From: Tubiluchus corallicola
Taxonomy: Eukaryota > Priapulida > Priapulimorpha > Priapulimorphida > Tubiluchidae
Length of the DNA: 20,000 nucleotides
Direction of reading: 5' to 3'
Assembly (NCBI GenBank): GCA_030141605.1
Contig: JAQGDQ010001175.1
Coordinates: forward strand, 10,001-30,000
This document shows positions 7,960 through 17,570 of this stretch, in pieces. Below the pieces are notes generated by a model that worked only from the letters and a program-made list of their open reading frames with translations, was not told the DNA's origin and did not search any database. Numbering within the stretch: position 1 is the first letter of the stretch; the number at the start of each line of letters is the position of its first letter. The translations under genes and the position numbers were made by a program.

Positions 7960-9976
7960 TCACGTGGTCGTCACGTGATCTCGATTTCTGGTCACGTGAT
8001 TTTGGTCTCTGATCACGTGATCTGTGAAATCTTTGTAATATATAGAATACGTGGCTTGGTACTTGGCGGCTTTTCCATCACTGAAGACGCTGAAATCTCT
8101 GTAGGGTTGGTGATACCTTTCTGGCCACAGACAAGTGACTTGACGGGTGTGTGAAATTTTCCCGTATGTGTCCAGTCCTGGATGACGGTATCCTGTACAT
8201 GCAGTCACGGGACGTTGCTGTGGCGCTACCTACAATAAGAGAAGCCTTTTAAATAACTTGATTTATTCACCTGGACATTTTATTTGTCCTGTTTATCCTT
8301 GATCCGTTTTTACATCAATCCATCATTTCCTCCATCTATCCGTCATTTCCTTCATCAATCCATCATTTCCTTCATCAATCCATCATTTCCTTCATCAATC
8401 CATCATTTCCTTCATCAATCCATCATTTCCTTCATCTATCCATCATTTCCTTCATCAATCCATCATTTCCTTCATCAATCCATCATTTCCTTCATCAATC
8501 CATCATTTCCTTCATCAATCCATCATTTCCTTCATCTGTCTATTATTTCCTTCATCAATCCATCATTTCCTTCATCAATCCATCATTTCCTTCATCTATC
8601 CATCATTTCCTTCATCAATCCATCATTTCCTTCATCTGTCCATTATTTCCTTCATCAATCCATCATTTCCTTCATCAATCCATCATTTCCTTCATCAATC
8701 CATCATTTCCTTCATCAATCCATCATTTCCTTCATCAATCCATCATTTCCTTCATCAATCCATCATTTCCTTCATCTATCCATCATTTCCTTCATCAATC
8801 CATCATTTCCTTCATCAATCCATCATTTCCTTCATCTATCCATCATTTCCTTCATCAATCCATCATTTCCTTCATCTGTCCATCATTTCCTTCATCTGTC
8901 CGTCTGTATCTTCTGTCTATCTGTATGTCTATTTTGCACGTCTGTCTGACTAACTTTTTACTGTCTGCATGCCTGCTTGCCTCTCTACCAACTTATTTAA
9001 GTAATTACTTACTTACCTAACCACCAATCTACTTACCTACCTACCTACCTACTTACCTACCTACCTACCTACCTACCTACCTACCTACCTACCTACCTAC
9101 CTACCTACCTACCTACCTACCTACCTACCTACCTACCTACCTACCTACCTACCTACCTACCTACCTACCTACCTACCTACCTACCTACCTACCTACCTAC
9201 CTACCTACCTACCTACCTACCTACTTACCTACCTACTTACCTACCTACCTACCTACCTACCTACCTACCTACCTACCTACCTACCTACCTACCTACTTAC
9301 CTACCTACTTACCTACCTACCTACCTACCTACCTCCCTACCTACCTAACTGCCTATCTACCTACCTGCCTACGTAACCAGCTACCTATCAACCTAGATAC
9401 GTGCCTACCTACCTACCTACCTGCCTAACTAACTACCTACCTACCTACCTACCTACATACCTACATACCTGCCCGGCTACCTACCTACCTACCTACCTGC
9501 CTACCTACTTACATACCTACCTACCTACCTACCTACCTACCTATGCCTAGTTACTTACATACCTGGCTACCTACCTACCTCCCATCTACCTATTTTTGTT
9601 ATCTACCTACTTACCGACCTACCTATCTATCAGCCTGTCTAATAACCTACCTACGTAGCTACCTACATAATAAAGTAACTTCCAATCAATGTACCTGTGT
9701 AGTTATGTCTAGGTACCTGTCAATCTGCCTTAGAAAAAACCATCTGCCCAAACCCGTGACCATTCTCGTAGGGCATGAATCATTTAAACACCGCTATCTA
9801 GTGCTGCCCTCTACTGTTGAACAGGTAACATAAATTCTATTAAATACCTCAGTTGGAACTTCTACATTAGGAAAGTATTTTCCGTACGTTCTTGCCCAAG
9901 CTGCGCGCGCAGCGTTTTCCTTGTTGATGATTTCCCGCCAGTAATTCGTGTGATTCACCCCTTGTTCTCGCGCCAT
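7960..9976 (-). CDS. SPMIP1-like MARE-motif protein, gene 2 (two exons)
   Basis: Exon 1 (9976-9848, 43 codons) starts at an ATG with A at -3 and G at +4 and encodes [15 protein letters not shown], then KE, R..W, Y-G-K-Y. It ends ...P-T-E at a donor GAG|GTATTT, phase 0. Exon 2 (8229-7960) follows an acceptor CTTATTGTAG, also phase 0, and gives [15 protein letters not shown] ... [11 protein letters not shown] and a stop after 89 residues. The joined protein has 132 residues and aligns along its first 90 or so with gene 1, where the same junction is not interrupted. That alignment, the matching phases and the consensus sites support the splice. The tail has three 7-residue repeats containing H-V. 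The 1618-base intron holds two large satellite arrays. A microtubule-inner-protein role in cilia or sperm is inferred from family resemblance. Confidence 0.78.
7971..8020. repeat. 21 bp coding repeat with TCACGTGA palindromes
   Basis: TCACGTGA occurs at 7971-7978, 7992-7999 and 8013-8020, exactly 21 bases apart, inside the last codons of gene 2, where it encodes repeated H-V dipeptides. The core is an E-box. It may be only a coding repeat, but three evenly spaced palindromic sites could also bind bHLH-ZIP factors. Confidence 0.7.
8312..8900. repeat. 20 bp minisatellite, about 29 copies, in gene 2 intron
   Basis: The unit is CATCATTTCCTTCATCAATC, in exact 20 bp register from 8341 to 8900. Two point variants, CTATC and CTGTC, replace CAATC in some units. 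The 221-residue frame across it (8284-8949) is an artefact because 60 bp equals three units. Confidence 0.97.
9009..9545. repeat. CTAC tetranucleotide array in gene 2 intron
   Basis: (CTAC)n, nearly pure from about 9041 to 9220 and increasingly interrupted by TTAC, TGCC and other variants to the right, fading out around 9600-9670. The gradient suggests an older edge and a younger core. Confidence 0.96.
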
Positions 9977-10125
9977 CTTCTGGAAGATTCTGGAACGATT
10001 TCCGGATTTTAAATGCCGCACTTCGATGCTCCCCGAAGCTCGAGGGACGTCTTCCTGTCAGGCTCTTCGCTTGTCCGCCATCTTGAACATTTTGCTTGTT
10101 CAAACGTCAGCAAAATGCGATAGCC

Positions 10126-10248
10126 ATTGGTCACCAACTGACCAAGCAACGAGTGCTGCAACGATGTAAATTAGAGAACGTTAGTCTTGGAGTTTACAGA
10201 GCAGACAACGCAGTAACCTCAGAGCCTATGACGTCACAATTGACGTCA
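10126..10248 (-). promoter_or_regulatory. Putative promoter of ciliary gene 2: CCAAT and paired CREs
   Basis: On the minus strand a CCAAT box (GACCAATGG, core 10126-10130) lies about 150 bases upstream of the gene 2 ATG. Two perfect CRE palindromes TGACGTCA sit at 10229-10236 and 10241-10248, 12 bases apart and about 255-270 bases upstream. A palindromic ACGCATGCGT (NRF-1-like) follows at about 10320-10329. CREs of this form control many spermatid genes through CREM, which would suit a sperm-tail protein. No start site is visible. Confidence 0.45.
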
Positions 10249-10425
10249 TCAAAGCTAGTGCAGTAGTTACGATTACGTCGTAGTAGCAAAAGTCTTCACC
10301 TTCTTTTAAGAAGCCATTGACGCATGCGTAGTACTTTGATATCTCGTCTTTAACATGCGACAAATAAACACTCTTTATAAATAATTAAATAAATAAAATA
10401 AATAAATAAATAAAAAGCTTAAAAG

Positions 10426-11489
10426 GTCGTCTTGAAACTTTATATTATGTGCATGTTGTCCTGTTGCATACAGAGCTTGCGATGGCAGTAAAGCTGTATA
10501 AAACTTGTAAATTTAAACTAACTATAATGACCATTAAGTGCAGCCATTTTAACAGTATGTCGTCTTGAAATTTTATATTATGTGCATGCTGTCCTGTTGC
10601 ATACAGAGCTTGCGATGGCAGTAAAGCTGTATAAAACTTGTAAATTTAAACTAACTATAATGACCATTAAGTGCAGCCATTTTAACAGTATGTCGTCTTG
10701 AAATTTTATATTATGTGCATGCTGTCCTGTTGCATACAGAGCTTGCGATGGCAGTAACGCTGTATAAAACTTGTAAATTTAAACTAACTATGATGACCAT
10801 TAAGTGCAGCCATTTTAACAGTATGTCGTCTTGAAATTTTATATTATGTGCATGCTGTCCTGTTGCATGCAGAGCTTGCGATGGCAGTAACGCTGTATAA
10901 AACTTGTAAATTTAAACTAACTATAATGACCATTAAGTGCAGCCATTTTAACAGTATGTCGTCTTGAAATTTTATATCATGTGCATGCTGTCCTGTTGCA
11001 TACAGAGCTTGCGATGGCAGTAACGCTGTATAAAACTTGTAAATTTAAACTAACTATGATGTCCATTAAGTGCAGCCATTTTAACAGTATGTCATCTTGA
11101 AATTTTATATCATGTACATGTTGTCCTGTTGCATATAGAGCTTGCGATGGCAGTAACGCTGTATAAAACTTGTAAATTTAAACTAACTATGATGTCCATT
11201 AAGTGCAGCCATTTTAACAGTATGTCATCTTGAAATTTTATATCATGTACATGTTGTCCTGTTGCATATAGAGCTTGCGATGGCAGTAATGCTGTATAAA
11301 ACTTGTAAATTTAAACTAACTCTGATGACTATTAAGTGCAGCCATTTTAACAGTATGTCATCTTGAAATTTTATATCATGTACATGTTGTCCTGTTGCAT
11401 ATAGAGCTTGCGATGGCAGTAATGCTGTATAAAACTTGTAAATTTAAACTAACTCTGATGACCATTAAGTGCAGCCATTCTAACAAACT
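10426..11489. repeat. 133 bp tandem repeat, eight copies
   Basis: Units begin GTCGTCTTGAAA (later GTCATCTTGAAA) at 10426, 10559, 10692, 10825, 10958, 11091, 11224 and 11357. They are over 90 per cent alike by eye. Variants change in steps along the array (GTGCATG to GTACATG, GCATACAG to GCATATAG, TAAAGCTG to TAACGCTG to TAATGCTG). This points to unequal exchange or replication slippage that copied neighbours. Each unit contains GCTGTATAAAACTTG, a TATA-like word. No coding frame spans it. Confidence 0.97.
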
Positions 11490-12054
11490 CAGAGCATTTC
11501 TAATACATTTTTCACTAACTAATCAAAAGTTTAAATGACTTTATATTGTCAATGTGAAGTATAATGTGTTTTTTGTGAATCAGCGGTGCACACTGGGATA
11601 GCGATGCCATGCCGCTTTACCAGGTCATGCGAACATTTTAAATTATCAAAAAAAATTTTTAGTTACATAAGTTTTTCAAGTACAAGTCATTGTACAGAAA
11701 GTTCTTCCACGACGTACTTCCTTCTCTCCCCACTTAAGCTCCTCTTCCTCCTTCTCTCCATTTAAACAATCATTACATTCAATGGATACATAATTGTTTC
11801 ATTTCTACATCGTTATAACATAATTCTTTTTAAGGCTGTCGGGACAGAAGAAAAGAAATGTTGGTGGAAGTTGGAATTGTGCATTATAATTAGGTGCTGC
11901 CATCTATGGGCTAATCCTGTTACATTCTACCAGCTGACTACTTCAGTATAATTGTATGGTCCAGTGAATGCATACACACTGGTCCTCTCCCTATTTAAAA
12001 GTAATGGTTGTTGTGAAGCCTGTGCAACTCTGCGTAGGTAAAGTCCTGTACGTA
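11490..12054. other. Spacer with one copy of a dispersed element
   Basis: Apart from the dispersed element at 11576-11690 I see only a pyrimidine-rich stretch at about 11700-11765 and otherwise nameless AT-rich DNA. Confidence 0.4.
11576..11690 (+). mobile_element. Dispersed element, unexpanded copy
   Basis: GAATCAGCGGTGCACACTGG followed by GATAGCGATGCCATG..., TTTACCAGG and ACATTTTAAATTATC-AAAAAAAA closely parallels 18335-18430, where the left end has grown into a 26 bp minisatellite. The paired copies show a repeated family in this genome. Its class is unknown and it encodes no protein. Confidence 0.55.
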
Positions 12055-12134
12055 AACATAGACATAGACATAGACATAGACATAGACACAGACATAGACA
12101 TAGACATAGACATAGACACAGACATAGACATAGC
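12055..12134. repeat. GACATA hexanucleotide microsatellite
   Basis: About 13 units of GACATA with GACACA variants at two evenly spaced points. The Asp-Ile and Met-Ser open frames here are artefacts. Confidence 0.95.
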
Positions 12135-12450
12135 ACATTTATTTTCCCCAATTAGTTTGACATAAAAAGTTTTTTTAGATATTACGTAATTATAATCGTG
12201 GAGTAGGGGAGGGAAGGACCATAGGGTCATCTAGTCTCCTGCCCTTTCTTATAAATAGATTGGTATATTAAAAATTAACGGTGATGCTGCAGATAACAAA
12301 AACAAGAACAAATAAGAAAAAAATACAAATAAAAACAGTATAAATGATACAAATTATCCAAAAAGAACTGAAAACAAAAAAATAATGATAATAAAGTTGG
12401 ATACCAAAATCTAAACAATATACCTGTATATACTGACTGTTTTTGCTTTC
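12135..12450. other. AT-rich spacer, no feature seen
   Basis: A-rich DNA from about 12290 to 12420. No gene, RNA or named repeat. It ends with TGCTTTCTAG just before the 29 bp array, which looks like a splice acceptor but has no supporting donor. Confidence 0.4.
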
Positions 12451-13438
12451 TAGTCACTCTCACTCTCAGTGGTCAGTGCAGGACACTCTCACTCTCAGTG
12501 TTCAGTGCAGGACACTCTCACTCTCAGTGTTCAGTGCAGGACATTCTCACTCTCAGTGGTCAGTGCAGGACACTCTCACTCTCAGTGTTCAGTGCAGGAC
12601 ACTCTCACTCTCAGTGTTCAGTGCAGGACACTCTCACTCTCAGTGGTCAGTGCAGGACACTCTCATTCTCAGTGGTCTGTGCAGGACACTCTCACTCTCA
12701 GTGTTCAGTGCAGGACACTCTCACTCTCAGTGTTCAGTGCAGGACACTCTCACTCTCAGTGTTCAGTGCAGGACACTCTCACTCTCAGTGGTCAGTGCAG
12801 GACACTCTCACTCTCAGTGGTCTGTGCAGGACACTCTCACTCTCAGTGGTCTGTGCAGGACACTCTCACTCTCAGTGGTCAGTGCAGGACACTCTCACTC
12901 TCAGTGTTCAGTGCAGGACACTCTCACTCTCAGTGTTCAGTGCAGGACACTCTCACTCTCAGTGTTCAGTGCAGGACACTCTCACTCTCAGTGTTCAGTG
13001 CAGGACACTCTCACTCTCAGTGGTCAGTGCAGGACACTCTCACTCTCAGTGTTCAGTGCAGGACACTCTCACTCTCAGTGTTCAGTGCAGGACACTCTCA
13101 CTCTCAGTGGTCAGTGCAGGACACTCTCACTCTCAGTGTTCAGTGCAGGACACTCTCACTCTCAGTGGTCTGTGCAGGACACTCTCACTCTCAGTGGTCA
13201 GTGCAGGACACTCTCACTCTCAGTGTTCAGTGCAGGACACTCTCACTCTCAGTGTTCAGTGCAGGACACTCTCACTCTCAGTGGTCTGTGCAGGACACTC
13301 TCACTCTCAGTGTTCAGTGCAGGACACTCTCACTCTCAGTGTTCAGTGCAGGAGACTCTCACTCTCAGTGGTCTGTGCAGGACACTCTCACTCTCAGTGT
13401 TCAGTGCAGGACACTCTCACTCTCAGTGTTCAGTGCAG
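12451..13438. repeat. 29 bp minisatellite, about 34 copies
   Basis: Each unit contains CACTCTCACTCTCAG, then TGTTCAG or TGGTCAG (also TGGTCTG), then TGCAGGA. Sequence is nearly uniform, with variants at only two or three positions. The unit has no stop codon in any phase and is not a multiple of three, so all three forward frames stay open for about 1 kb and each encodes the same 29-residue cycle (…HSHSQ…VQDTLTLS…CRTLSLS…). This follows from arithmetic and is not evidence of a gene. Confidence 0.97.
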
Positions 13439-13467
13439 CAGTTATGCTACTCATGTGTCTGTAGTTT

Positions 13468-13473
13468 AATAAA
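13468..13473 (+). terminator. AATAAA after the 29 bp array
   Basis: AATAAA lies 30 bases beyond the array and right where two of the three repeat frames stop. It could end a transcript crossing the array, or be chance in AT-rich DNA. Confidence 0.2.
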
Positions 13474-13847
13474 CACTTTTCTGTCCTATTCACACTTCTC
13501 TGTGTCTAAACTCAATCATAACAAAGTGAGTGAACAACAACTTCAACTTTCACAGGCTCCATTATCATGGTGTCGTCTCCAAAAACGTTATTTGGGTTCT
13601 TGGACACACTGGACATAAACACAATCCTAGAAGGATCAAACGTCTAGATGATAGCTGATTATTAGTTCCATCTGTTTGTCCACAAAACGTCACGTGATTT
13701 GATCGGCTTCATTAGATATTCAAAAGGCAAACAAGAAATCAACTGACTGACCAACCAATTTGCCAAGTAACCGAGTAACCAGAAAGAGAACATTGTTGGT
13801 GTAGCGAGATTAATGGTCATTTTGAGAAAAAAGCAAACAAGAGTGCA
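13474..13847. other. Spacer, no feature seen
   Basis: No gene or RNA recognised. A single TCACGTGA palindrome occurs near 13690. Confidence 0.4.
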
Positions 13848-13971
13848 TCTCTCCCTCTCTCTCTCTCTGCCGCTCTCTTTCTCTGTTTCTTTCTCTCTCT
13901 TTCTCTCTCTCTCTGCTTCACTCACTCACTCACTCACTCACTCACTCACTCACTCACTGACTCATTCACTC
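13848..13971. repeat. CT-rich tract and CACT microsatellite
   Basis: (CT)n with interruptions to about 13916, then about 12 CACT units to about 13971. Confidence 0.93.
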
Positions 13972-14447
13972 AATAGGGTGGCTTCTAAGTGCGAAATAGG
14001 TGAAAATTCACAAAGAAGCAGAACATCTGCTTATATACTTAGTTTTTCTCTCGAGCCTCTTGTCTGTGGAATTCTTTCCTCAAAATTTTTTGCCTGATTT
14101 CCTTTTTCCATGATTCAAGAACATGCGCTCAACAGCTGAACCTGTCCTCCTATCCATTGTAGCCGCTGTCCAGAAAGCAGAAAAGCAAAGCAAGGAAAAG
14201 ACAACAAAAATGAAAACAACAATCACCAAAAAGGAATTTAATTGCAATATAACTATAAAATTATTATGCACATTGTAAGATCATTTGTTGTAACGATAGA
14301 TACAAGGTTCCCTGTCATCCCCTCCCTTTCACCCCCCCCCACCCCAAGAAATGCATTTGACTAATAGTTTTAGTACTTTTGCTCACAGTTAATCAAAAGT
14401 AAATACAAATTAAAATCATTGCTGCCACAAGAGGTCACCAGAGTTTC
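13972..14447. other. 3' flank of SPMIP1-like gene 3
   Basis: AT-rich DNA downstream of the gene 3 stop, with a short C-run near 14331-14345. No AATAAA is found on the minus strand; the variant ATTAAA occurs at 14237-14242, about 206 bases past the stop, and could serve as the poly(A) signal. Confidence 0.35.
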
Positions 14448-14686
14448 CTACAGCGTCACCCCATTCTTCCTGTAAAAAAACCGCATAGAGTGTGACAGTG
14501 GATAGTAGGGATCCGGGATTCCCTGATTTTGCCGGATGTCCCAACCGATCTCCAGTGAACTCGTGACCGGATATTCGTACCTTCAGGGAAAAAACAAAAT
14601 GTCACAACAAAATAGGAACGTTTAGAAATAAAAAACACAAATATATGAGTAGACATAGAAAGAAGGCCTATTATTAAACAATCAGG

Positions 14687-14720
<34 letters not shown>

Positions 14721-14869
14721 AAACAGACAAACAAACAGACAAACAGACAAACAGACAAACAGACAAACAGACAGACAGACAAGACAGACAGACAGACAAG
14801 ACAGACAGACTGATAGACAAGACAGACAGACAGACAAACAGACAAACAGACAAACAGACAAACAGACAA

Positions 14870-14908
<39 letters not shown>

Positions 14909-14945
14909 AACAGACAGACAGACAAGACAGACAGATTAACAGACA

Positions 14946-14980
<35 letters not shown>

Positions 14981-16195
14981 GAAACTAAAATAGAGACTTT
15001 AAATGTAAAATGTCTAATAATTTAACCAATATGATAAGAACTCGTTTAGGTTTTTTCGGCACACTGCCGGCTGCGATAAAGTCAACTGAATTCAGATTTC
15101 CTACTTGGCGCATGCGCAGAAAGTTTAGACCAAATGTTTCTGACGTGCGCAGGAAGTGTGGCCCTCGCATGCGCAAACAGTTTAATTCTCACACTTCACG
15201 CATACACAGGAAGTTACGTCATGAAAATTTGGGCATCGGACGAACAGAGAGACAAGCAGACGATCACACGTCAAATAGGGAAAGTGACAAAAAGTAGAGA
15301 AGACAGACAAACAAATTCATAAACAGATCAAACAAGCAAGGCAACAACTAAATAAAGAGCAGTCAAACAACAACAACAACAAGCAACTATATAAACAAAT
15401 AAACAAACTGCTGGACAGATCAAACAAGCAAGACAACAACTAAATAAAGAGCAGTCAAACAACAACAAGCAACTATATAAACAAATAAACAAACTGATGG
15501 ACAGATCAAACAAGCAAGACAACAACTAAATAAAGAGCAGTCAAACAACAACAAGCAACAACAACAACAAACAAGCAACTATATAAACAAATAAACAAAC
15601 TGATGGGTAGATCAAACAAGCAAGACAACAACTAAATAAGGAGCAGCTAAATAGCAACAACAACAACAAGCAACTACATAAACAAACAAATAAGCAAGTC
15701 AATAAGCAGCAAACAAATAAACAAATATACATACAAACAAACATAAATACAAAATCACATTTTCAAAAAAACAATAAACAATCAGAACCTATCTTCTGGG
15801 TCGATATTCATTCTGGTTCTTAGATACTCATGGCGTCCCTGCTGTTCCTTGGTAACGCCCTTGTACAACAACTTTCTCACATCTGATGGGACAGGACGCT
15901 GGAAGGGTGGGGTGGTATCAACGTCCAGCTTGGCAGCCAATTCTAAGAGGACGTCCAGTTCACTGGGTTTCCTCCTGTAATGAATCCTACACGCCGGGAC
16001 CTCGCATGGCTTCTCTTCACTTGGTGTCTCTCCTTTGCGCATGCTCAGTAGTCTGGCTTCAGCAGCAGCTTTCTGCTCTTCCTCTACGTCATTCTTGTAT
16101 TTCGTGAACCACGTGGTCCGGGCTCGATTCTCGTTGGCGACGAGCTCCTTCAGGAAGTTCTGGCGGATGAAGCCCATATTCAGTTCCCGGGCCAT
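14448..16195 (-). CDS. SPMIP1: Sperm microtubule inner protein 1-like, gene 3 (two exons)
   Basis: Exon 1 (16195-15789) starts at an ATG with A at -3 and G at +4 and encodes [14 protein letters not shown], then NENRARTTW (about 21-29), a charged middle and [14 protein letters not shown] with GRHEYLRTR (100-128). It ends ...D-P-E-D plus AG. Unspliced, the frame stops two codons later. The donor GTTCTG is weak, but after the acceptor TTTTTTCCCTGAAG exon 2 (14580-14448) supplies one base to complete Arg136 and continues [14 protein letters not shown], then P-Y-Y-P, F-F-Y-R-K-N-G and a TAG stop. The 179-residue product has the order of blocks I recall for SPMIP1 (ATP6V1FNB): short N-terminal helix, R-P...LY.G...GR..YL, then P-E-x-x-Y-x-Y-P...SS.E.GW, then FY..NG. 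In vertebrate sperm this protein lies inside axonemal doublet microtubules. The 1208-base intron holds two repeat arrays. The family call is from memory, not a search. Confidence 0.75.
14684..14985. repeat. GACA / GACAAACA microsatellite in gene 3 intron
   Basis: (GACA)n is mixed with AAACAGAC and short GACAAGACA steps. Long Ser/Val/Cys/Leu frames on the minus strand (for example 14682-14975) are repeat artefacts; one of them runs by chance into gene 3 exon 2 but in a different frame. Confidence 0.96.
15108..15221. promoter_or_regulatory. NRF-1, ETS and CRE-like motif cluster
   Basis: A perfect NRF-1 palindrome GCGCATGCGC is at 15108-15117 and a second, CGCATGCGC, at 15166-15174. ETS-type AGGAAGTG and CAGGAAGT lie at 15151-15158 and 15207-15214, the latter joined to TTACGTCA, a CRE variant, at 15214-15221. 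The combination is typical of TATA-less promoters. It lies in the intron of gene 3, so it may be an internal promoter or a CpG-rich relic. No matching transcript start is visible. Confidence 0.4.
15325..15700. repeat. 86-106 bp CAA-rich tandem repeat, four copies
   Basis: Units start AGATCAAACAAGCAAG at 15325, 15417, 15503 and 15609. Each holds ACAACTAAATAAAGAGCAG, a (CAA)n stretch of variable length and ATAAACAAATAAACAAACTG. Length differences come mainly from the CAA run. It lies inside the gene 3 intron. The open frames across it are artefacts. Confidence 0.92.
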
Positions 16196-16276
16196 CTTGA
16201 ATTTCTGCTGTGTGTCTTTAAAAGATGACTGGAGTTGATGATGACAGCGTCAGCTTACAGGTGCCAGTTGTGAAAA
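16196..16276 (-). promoter_or_regulatory. 5' flank of SPMIP1-like gene 3
   Basis: Only about 80 unique bases separate the gene 3 ATG from the minisatellite. They include two possible acceptors, CAACTCCAG and GACACACAG, both opening into the ATG frame. The gene may thus have an upstream 5' exon beyond the repeats, possibly one of those near 19 kb. No TATA box is seen. Confidence 0.3.
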
Positions 16277-17570
16277 TGACAAACCTTAAAGCAAAAGAAA
16301 ATACTCTTGACAGACCTTGAAGCACAAGAAAACACTCTTGACAGACCTTAAAGCATAAGAAAACACTCTTGTTAGATCTCAAAGCACAAGAATACTATCT
16401 TGTTAGACCTTAAAGCACAAGAAAACACTCTTGGCAGACCTTGAAGTACAAGAAAACACTCTTGACAGACCTTGCAGCACAAGAAAACACTCTTGACAGA
16501 CCATAAAGTACAAGAAAATACTCTTGACAGACCTTAAAGTACAAGAAAACACTCTTGACAGACCTCAAAGTACAAGAAAATACTCTTGACAGACCTTCAA
16601 GCAAAAGAAAACACTCTTGGCAAACCTTGCAGCACAAGAAAACACTCTTGGCAGACCTTGAAGCACAAGAAAACACTCTTGACAGACCTTAAAGCACAAG
16701 AAAACACTCTTGTTAGATCTCAAAGCACAAGAATACTATCTTGTTAGACCTTAAAGCACAAGAAAACACTCTTGACAGACCTTAAAGTACAAGAAAACAC
16801 TCTTGGCAGACCTCAAAGTACAAGAAAATACTCTTGACAGCCTTAAAGTACAAGAAAACACTCTTGACAGACCTTACAGCACAAGAAAACACTCTTGACA
16901 GACCTTAAAGCACAAGAAAATACTCTTGACAGACCTTAAAGTACAAGAAAACACTCTTGGCAGACCTTGAAGCACAAAAAACACTCTTGACAGACCTTGA
17001 AGCACAAGAAAACACTCTTGACAGACCTTAAAGCACAAGAAAACACTCTTGTTAGATCTCAAAGCACAAGAATACTATCTTGTTAGACCTTAAAGCACAA
17101 GAAAACACTCTTGACAAACCTTAAAGTACAAGAAAACACTCTTCACAGACCCCAAAGTACAAGAAAATACTCTTGACAGACCTTAAAGTACAAGAAACAC
17201 TCTTGACAGACCTTAAAGCACAAGAAAACACTCTTGACAGACCTTAAAGCATAAGAAAATACTCTTGACAGACCTTAAAGTACAAGAAAATACTCTTGTT
17301 AGATCTCAAAGCACAAGAATACTATCTTGTTAGACCTTAAAGCACACGAAAACACTCTTGACAGACCTTAAAGTACAAGAAAACACTCTTGGCAGACCTT
17401 AAAGTACAAGAAAACACTCTTGACAGACCTTGAAGCACAAGAAAACACGCTTGACAGACCTTGAAGCAAAAGAAAACACTCTTGGCAAACCTTGCAGCAC
17501 AAGAAAACACTCTTGTTAGGTCTCAAAGCACAAAAATAGTCTTTTGACAAACACTTCAAGCACAAGAAAA
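16277..17570. repeat. About 32 bp minisatellite with higher-order units
   Basis: The unit is CTTGACAGACCTTAAAGCAC followed by AAGAAAACACT, about 40 copies. A distinctive variant pair, GTTAGATCTCAAAGC... then ...ACTATCTTGTTAGACC, recurs at 16371, 16712, 17051 and 17298, with a weaker one at 17515. The spacings of about 341, 339, 247 and 217 bases define a higher-order repeat of 10 to 11 units with later deletions. The Phe/Leu/Cys/Val-rich minus-strand frames are artefacts. Confidence 0.96.

Noticed and set aside
8284-8949. 221-residue Ser/His/Phe/Ile repeat protein
   Set aside because: It lies inside the intron of gene 2 and reads the 20 bp minisatellite.
9867-10103. 78-residue minus frame over gene 2 exon 1
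   Set aside because: Wrong frame; the frame with the MARE module matches the paralogues and splices in phase.
12443-13618. Three overlapping 320-390 residue frames as repetitive secreted or structural proteins
   Set aside because: All three come from a 29 bp stop-free unit; there is no signal peptide, conserved domain or supported start. Kept as a repeat, with the three-frame property noted as a finding.
14674-14975. Cys/Leu/Val/Ser-rich membrane-like proteins on the minus strand
   Set aside because: Translations of a GACA microsatellite inside the gene 3 intron.
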